A stretch of 8,042 nucleotides of DNA from Bacteroides sp. (GTDB lineage: Bacteria > Bacteroidota > Bacteroidia > Bacteroidales > Bacteroidaceae): NCBI GenBank assembly GCA_030151845.1, contig JASLCM010000198.1, forward strand, positions 1 to 8,042, in the 5' to 3' direction. A program made the position numbers and the translations under genes. The notes below the pieces were generated by a model. That model saw only the letters and a program-made list of their open reading frames with translations, made no database searches and was not told the origin of the DNA. Positions 6,701 through 8,042 of the stretch are shown one piece after another; position 1 is the first letter of the stretch, and every line of letters starts with the position of its first letter.

Positions 6701-6950
6701 TGGAAGAGAAAGCTATTTTCGATCCATCGGGCGACCAAATGGGTCGAGTATCATGTGCTGGATGGGTTGTTAACTGAACGGCTCTCCCTCCTGTAGATTG
6801 TACTTTAAAGATGTCTCCTTTATAGGTAAAGGCTATTTGTGAACCATCGGGCGATAGAGAGACATATCTCATCCACAATGGTTTTTCGGCAGCACTTACT
6901 TGTAACGACAAGAAGACAAGTAGTACCCCTGATAAAAAACGTTTCATCAT
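3720..6950 (-). CDS. Exported tricorn-like S41 family peptidase
   Basis: This 1076-residue protein, about the length of archaeal tricorn, has the same domain order. Residues 1-20 are a signal peptide with a VSA-A cleavage site, so it should work in the periplasm, unlike cytosolic archaeal tricorn. Two beta-propellers carry PD40 repeats, with SPDG-type motifs at 33, 73, 320, 360, 416 and 463. A Lys/Glu-rich low-complexity stretch at 566-593 interrupts the second propeller region. The C1 helical domain (about 703-770) ends in GELNASHTG, with Ser-765 and His-766 matching the tricorn Ser-His pair. A PDZ domain spans about 782-862. The C2 serine protease domain has NGGG at 930-933, the nucleophile Ser-980 in EANYSNAHGFP, and Glu-1037 in YLENLELFPDIEV. 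All catalytic positions are present. The family trims peptides from larger proteases; the substrate here is unknown. Met-2 is an alternative start. No perfect promoter is seen upstream. Confidence 0.95.
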   Translation of the reverse strand: MMKRFLSGVLLVFLSLQVSAAEKPLWMRYVSLSPDGSQIAFTYKGDIFKVQSTGGRAVQLTTHPAHDTRPIWSPDGSKIAFSSNREGGFDLYVMEATGGAPTRLTTHSANEYPVVFKDTNHILFSASIMPDVKDTQFPVFDQVYEVNVTGGRPSLFASLPMENISIHGNKMLYHNKKGYEDEWRKHHQSSIARDIWMADFSSGEKEFTKLSTFRGEERNPVWKSADSYYYLSEESGSFNVHKRDLNGGNQQQLTHFKEHPVRFLSSSKEGVLCFAYDGEIYTMKEGQEPQKVSISVVADNLEKEVEFLSLKSGVREFDLSPDEKEIAFVLRGDVFVSSIEYGTTKRITNTSEQERNVSFSPDGRSIIYASERDGVWNIYQTSLKRKEDKSFVYAQGGFEEEQLTKGEVASFEPQYSPDGKEVAFLENRTTIRVLNLKSKKSRTVLDGKYNYSYADGDQWFKWSPDSKWIVTKYIGVGGWNNIDVALVKADGSGELTNLTESGYSDGAPRFTQDGKAMLWISDRSGYRNHGSWGAQTDAYLMFFDQEAYDDFNKTKEEQEEFALLDKKEKKEKEKSEEKADDKKEKEKKKEKVKPLKFELEHRKDWTVRLTPASSYLVDAYLTNKRDKLYYITRFENTYDLWVYNFEDRSSKVLAQSVGYSGLLVSKDESTLYLLKSGMPVKVNMASGGQTPIAINAQFEYRPMEEREYIFSHIWKQVDDKFYDPELHGVDWAGYREAYQRFLPHVTNNYDFAELLSEFLGELNASHTGARYSGRGSSRPTASLGVFYDNEYVGEGVKIKEILKLGPLGKAKSKVREGSIITKIDGVEIKEGMDFYPLLAGKVAEQVLLTFKNGNKEYEEWVKPISYGAQRELLYKRWVDRCRAEVDRLSEGKLGYVHIRGMDGDSFREVYAELLGRSRNKEAVVIDTRFNGGGWLHDDLVTLLSGKEYQRYEPRGQYIGSDPYSKWLKPSVVLMSEANYSNAHGFPWLYKELKIGKLIGAPVPGTMTAVWWETQIDPSIVFGIPEVGVKDMRGNYLENLELFPDIEVYNDPKSTLEGEDKQLEKAVEYLLEHEVKN

Positions 6951-7089
6951 ACTGATTTATTGAATTGATTATATTAATTTTCTAAGTAATGTTAGAAGTA
7001 ACAATTAAAGAGCAAAATAAGTTGTTAAAAAGTCGACTTCCTAACAAAAAGTAAATAATTATCGGAATCCAAGAGAAAAAAGACATCAC

Positions 7090-7111
7090 AAAACCATTAA
7101 AAGTGGTTTTT
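7090..7111 (+). other. Terminator-like hairpin in the divergent region
   Basis: AAAACCA (7090-7096) pairs with TGGTTTT (7104-7110) around a 7-base loop, and the 3' arm runs into five T (7107-7111) then CTCTC. AGAGAAAAA (7072-7080) is also a perfect complement of TTTTTCTCT (7107-7115), so the two stems exclude each other. It lies in front of the aquaporin promoter with no upstream gene on this strand, so its role is unclear; it might end a short transcript. Confidence 0.4.
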
Positions 7112-7244
7112 CTCTCAAGAGGAATGTGGAAAGTTAGTAAGACAGAGACTCATCCAAAAACAAGCAAAGAGATACTCTTATAGATACATTGTGTTAAAAA
7201 AGAAAGATTTTCTAGCTTTTAACAAACAAAGTGATTTTAAAGAA

Positions 7245-7252
7245 TATATTTG
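7245..7252 (+). promoter_or_regulatory. Bacteroidota -7 element for the aquaporin gene
   Basis: TATATTTG is a perfect TAnnTTTG match with 25 bases between it and the ATG at 7278. It lies downstream of the alternative GTG at 7191, which argues that translation starts at 7278. No clear TTTG is found at the -33 distance; only TTTT at 7217-7220, 24 bases upstream. Confidence 0.6.
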
Positions 7253-7277
7253 CGAATACAACCAATACTTTTTAACA

Positions 7278-7967
7278 ATGAAAAAATATCTAGCTGAAAT
7301 GATTGGAACTTTTGTTCTTGTCTTAATGGGGTGCGGTAGCGCCGTTTTTGCTGGTGTGTCTCAGCCTTTTGCTGCTGTTGGTACATTGGGAGTAGCTTTT
7401 GCCTTTGGTTTAGCAGTACTAGCCATGGTTTATACCCTAGGAAAAGTGTCTGGATGCCATATCAATCCAGCCATAACCATTGGCATGTTGGCCTCAAAAA
7501 AGATTAGTAGTAAAGAGGCTATAGGATACATGCTCTTCCAAGTTATTGGAGCTATTTTAGGTTCTGCAATTCTATTTATCTTAGCAAAAGACTCTGGTTC
7601 CACAACGACCTTAACAGGTGCAAATGGATACCAAAGTGTACTACCCGCCTTTCTTGCCGAACTGGTCTTTACCACTATTTTTGTTTTTGTTGTTCTAGGG
7701 GTTACCTCTAAAGGGGCCGATAATAAGTTTGCAGGAATAGCCATTGGTCTCTCCTTAGTGCTGATTCATATTGTCTGTATTCCAATTACAGGAACCTCTG
7801 TGAATCCTGCTCGAAGCATAGGACCTGCACTGTTCGAAGCAGTAAATGGAAGTATGTTAGCAATTAACCAACTCTGGTTGTTTATTGTAGCACCTCTACT
7901 TGGAGGAGTTTTGGCAAGTGGATTATGGAAAATTGTAGAAACTTCACCCGAAGCGGAGAACAATTAA
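7278..7967 (+). CDS. aqpZ: AqpZ-like aquaporin (water channel)
   Basis: From ATG 7278 the protein has 229 residues, close to the 231 of E. coli AqpZ, with six membrane helices and two half-helices. The two pore motifs are NPA at 63-65 (in GCHINPAITIG) and NPAR at 176-179 (in TGTSVNPARSIGP). The aromatic/arginine selectivity filter maps to Phe-43, His-164, Thr-173 and Arg-179, the AqpZ set, which predicts water rather than glycerol passage. It would act in the inner membrane for osmotic water flux. The open frame extends 29 codons upstream to a GTG at 7191, but that segment is hydrophilic, unlike other aquaporins, and contains the promoter element, so ATG 7278 with MKKYLAEMIGTFVLV is the better start. 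No Shine-Dalgarno sequence precedes it. It appears to be transcribed alone. Confidence 0.95.
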   Translation: MKKYLAEMIGTFVLVLMGCGSAVFAGVSQPFAAVGTLGVAFAFGLAVLAMVYTLGKVSGCHINPAITIGMLASKKISSKEAIGYMLFQVIGAILGSAILFILAKDSGSTTTLTGANGYQSVLPAFLAELVFTTIFVFVVLGVTSKGADNKFAGIAIGLSLVLIHIVCIPITGTSVNPARSIGPALFEAVNGSMLAINQLWLFIVAPLLGGVLASGLWKIVETSPEAENN

Positions 7968-8013
7968 AAGGCGCTGAGAAGCTAAATCTTTTGCTCAGAA
8001 ATCCAAACCTATC

Positions 8014-8040
8014 TATCGCAAAACATTTAGCGATGCTTTT
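8014..8040 (+). terminator. Possible weak terminator after the aquaporin gene
   Basis: ATCGC (8015-8019) pairs with GCGAT (8030-8034) around a 10-base loop that can add an AAA/TTT pairing, and GCTTTT follows at 8035-8040. The window ends here, so the length of the T-run cannot be judged. Confidence 0.35.
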
Positions 8041-8042
8041 AA

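Larger units (their letters stand above)
6951..7277. other. Divergent intergenic region between protease and aquaporin genes
   Basis: These 327 bases hold no convincing gene. For the protease, the best minus-strand promoter candidate is TTATTTTG (CAAAATAA at 7013-7020), one mismatch from TAnnTTTG, 62 bases before its ATG, with TTTTTG 24 bases further upstream as a loose -33 element. For the aquaporin there is a perfect -7 element at 7245-7252. A hairpin and an alternative pairing lie at 7072-7115. A 21-codon open frame at 6989-7054 has no supporting signal. Confidence 0.6.

Noticed and set aside
5555..6855. Repeated short DNA words around ATCGGGCGA in the protease gene
   Set aside because: They encode the SPDG motif of the propeller blades with the same codons, so they are protein repeats and not a DNA repeat element.
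6989..7054. 21-codon open frame in the protease/aquaporin spacer, followed by a hairpin
   Set aside because: No promoter match, no ribosome-binding signal and a lysine-rich composition expected of AT-rich spacer DNA; the distance to the hairpin is not informative.
7430..7963. Open frames of 65 and 104 codons on the minus strand
   Set aside because: They lie opposite the conserved aquaporin sequence with its NPA motifs and show no independent start signal or recognisable domain.
7974..7998. CTGAG/CTCAG inverted repeat just after the aquaporin stop
   Set aside because: The 5-bp stem has a 15-base loop and no T-run follows, so it is not supported as a terminator; a site at 8014-8040 is a better candidate.
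1..8042. Undescribed defence system, mobile island, CRISPR array or RNA gene
   Set aside because: All large genes belong to recognised housekeeping, signalling or transport families; there are no integrase or transposase genes, no regularly spaced repeats and no tRNA or rRNA sequence. Gene order looks like ordinary chromosome.

Overview
The window reads as an ordinary chromosomal stretch of a Bacteroidota bacterium; the order or genus cannot be fixed from the sequence. Three things point there. Perfect matches to the Bacteroidota -7 promoter element TAnnTTTG lie 20-25 bases before three of the start codons. Start codons generally lack a properly spaced Shine-Dalgarno sequence. The gene families present (DUF2582-type winged helix protein, exported tricorn-like S41 protease with a Lys/Glu-rich linker, histidine kinase with an Asn in place of the G1-box Asp) are at home in that phylum. 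The DNA is AT-rich. I see no mobile element, CRISPR array, rRNA or tRNA gene, phage gene or defence gene.

Layout from left to right. A YjbQ/UPF0047 family gene (+), missing only its first few codons at the window edge, converges on a PAP2-family membrane phosphatase gene (-); a bidirectional hairpin terminator separates them. The phosphatase is divergent from a two-component system: an OmpR/PhoB-type response regulator and a membrane histidine kinase joined by an ATGA overlap, transcribed to the right. About 100 bases downstream is a 71-codon DUF2582 winged-helix protein (+). It converges on a very large exported tricorn-like protease (1076 codons, -), whose 3' end is marked by a perfect 26-bp palindromic terminator. 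A divergent intergenic region of about 330 bases separates the protease from an AqpZ-like aquaporin (+). The window closes with a weak terminator-like hairpin.

How the genes may work together. The response regulator and kinase form one signalling unit, and the divergent lipid-phosphate phosphatase, whose promoter lies in the same 140-bp intergenic region, is a reasonable but unproven target (envelope lipid or lipid A remodelling). The tricorn homologue would degrade peptides in the periplasm. The aquaporin has every residue of a water-selective pore. YjbQ and the winged-helix protein have no evident link to their neighbours.

I did not find a convincing undescribed system. The points most worth a second look are the shared phosphatase/two-component promoter region, two mutually exclusive RNA stems upstream of the aquaporin, a Shine-Dalgarno sequence touching the start codon of the response regulator, and an inverted repeat before the winged-helix gene.
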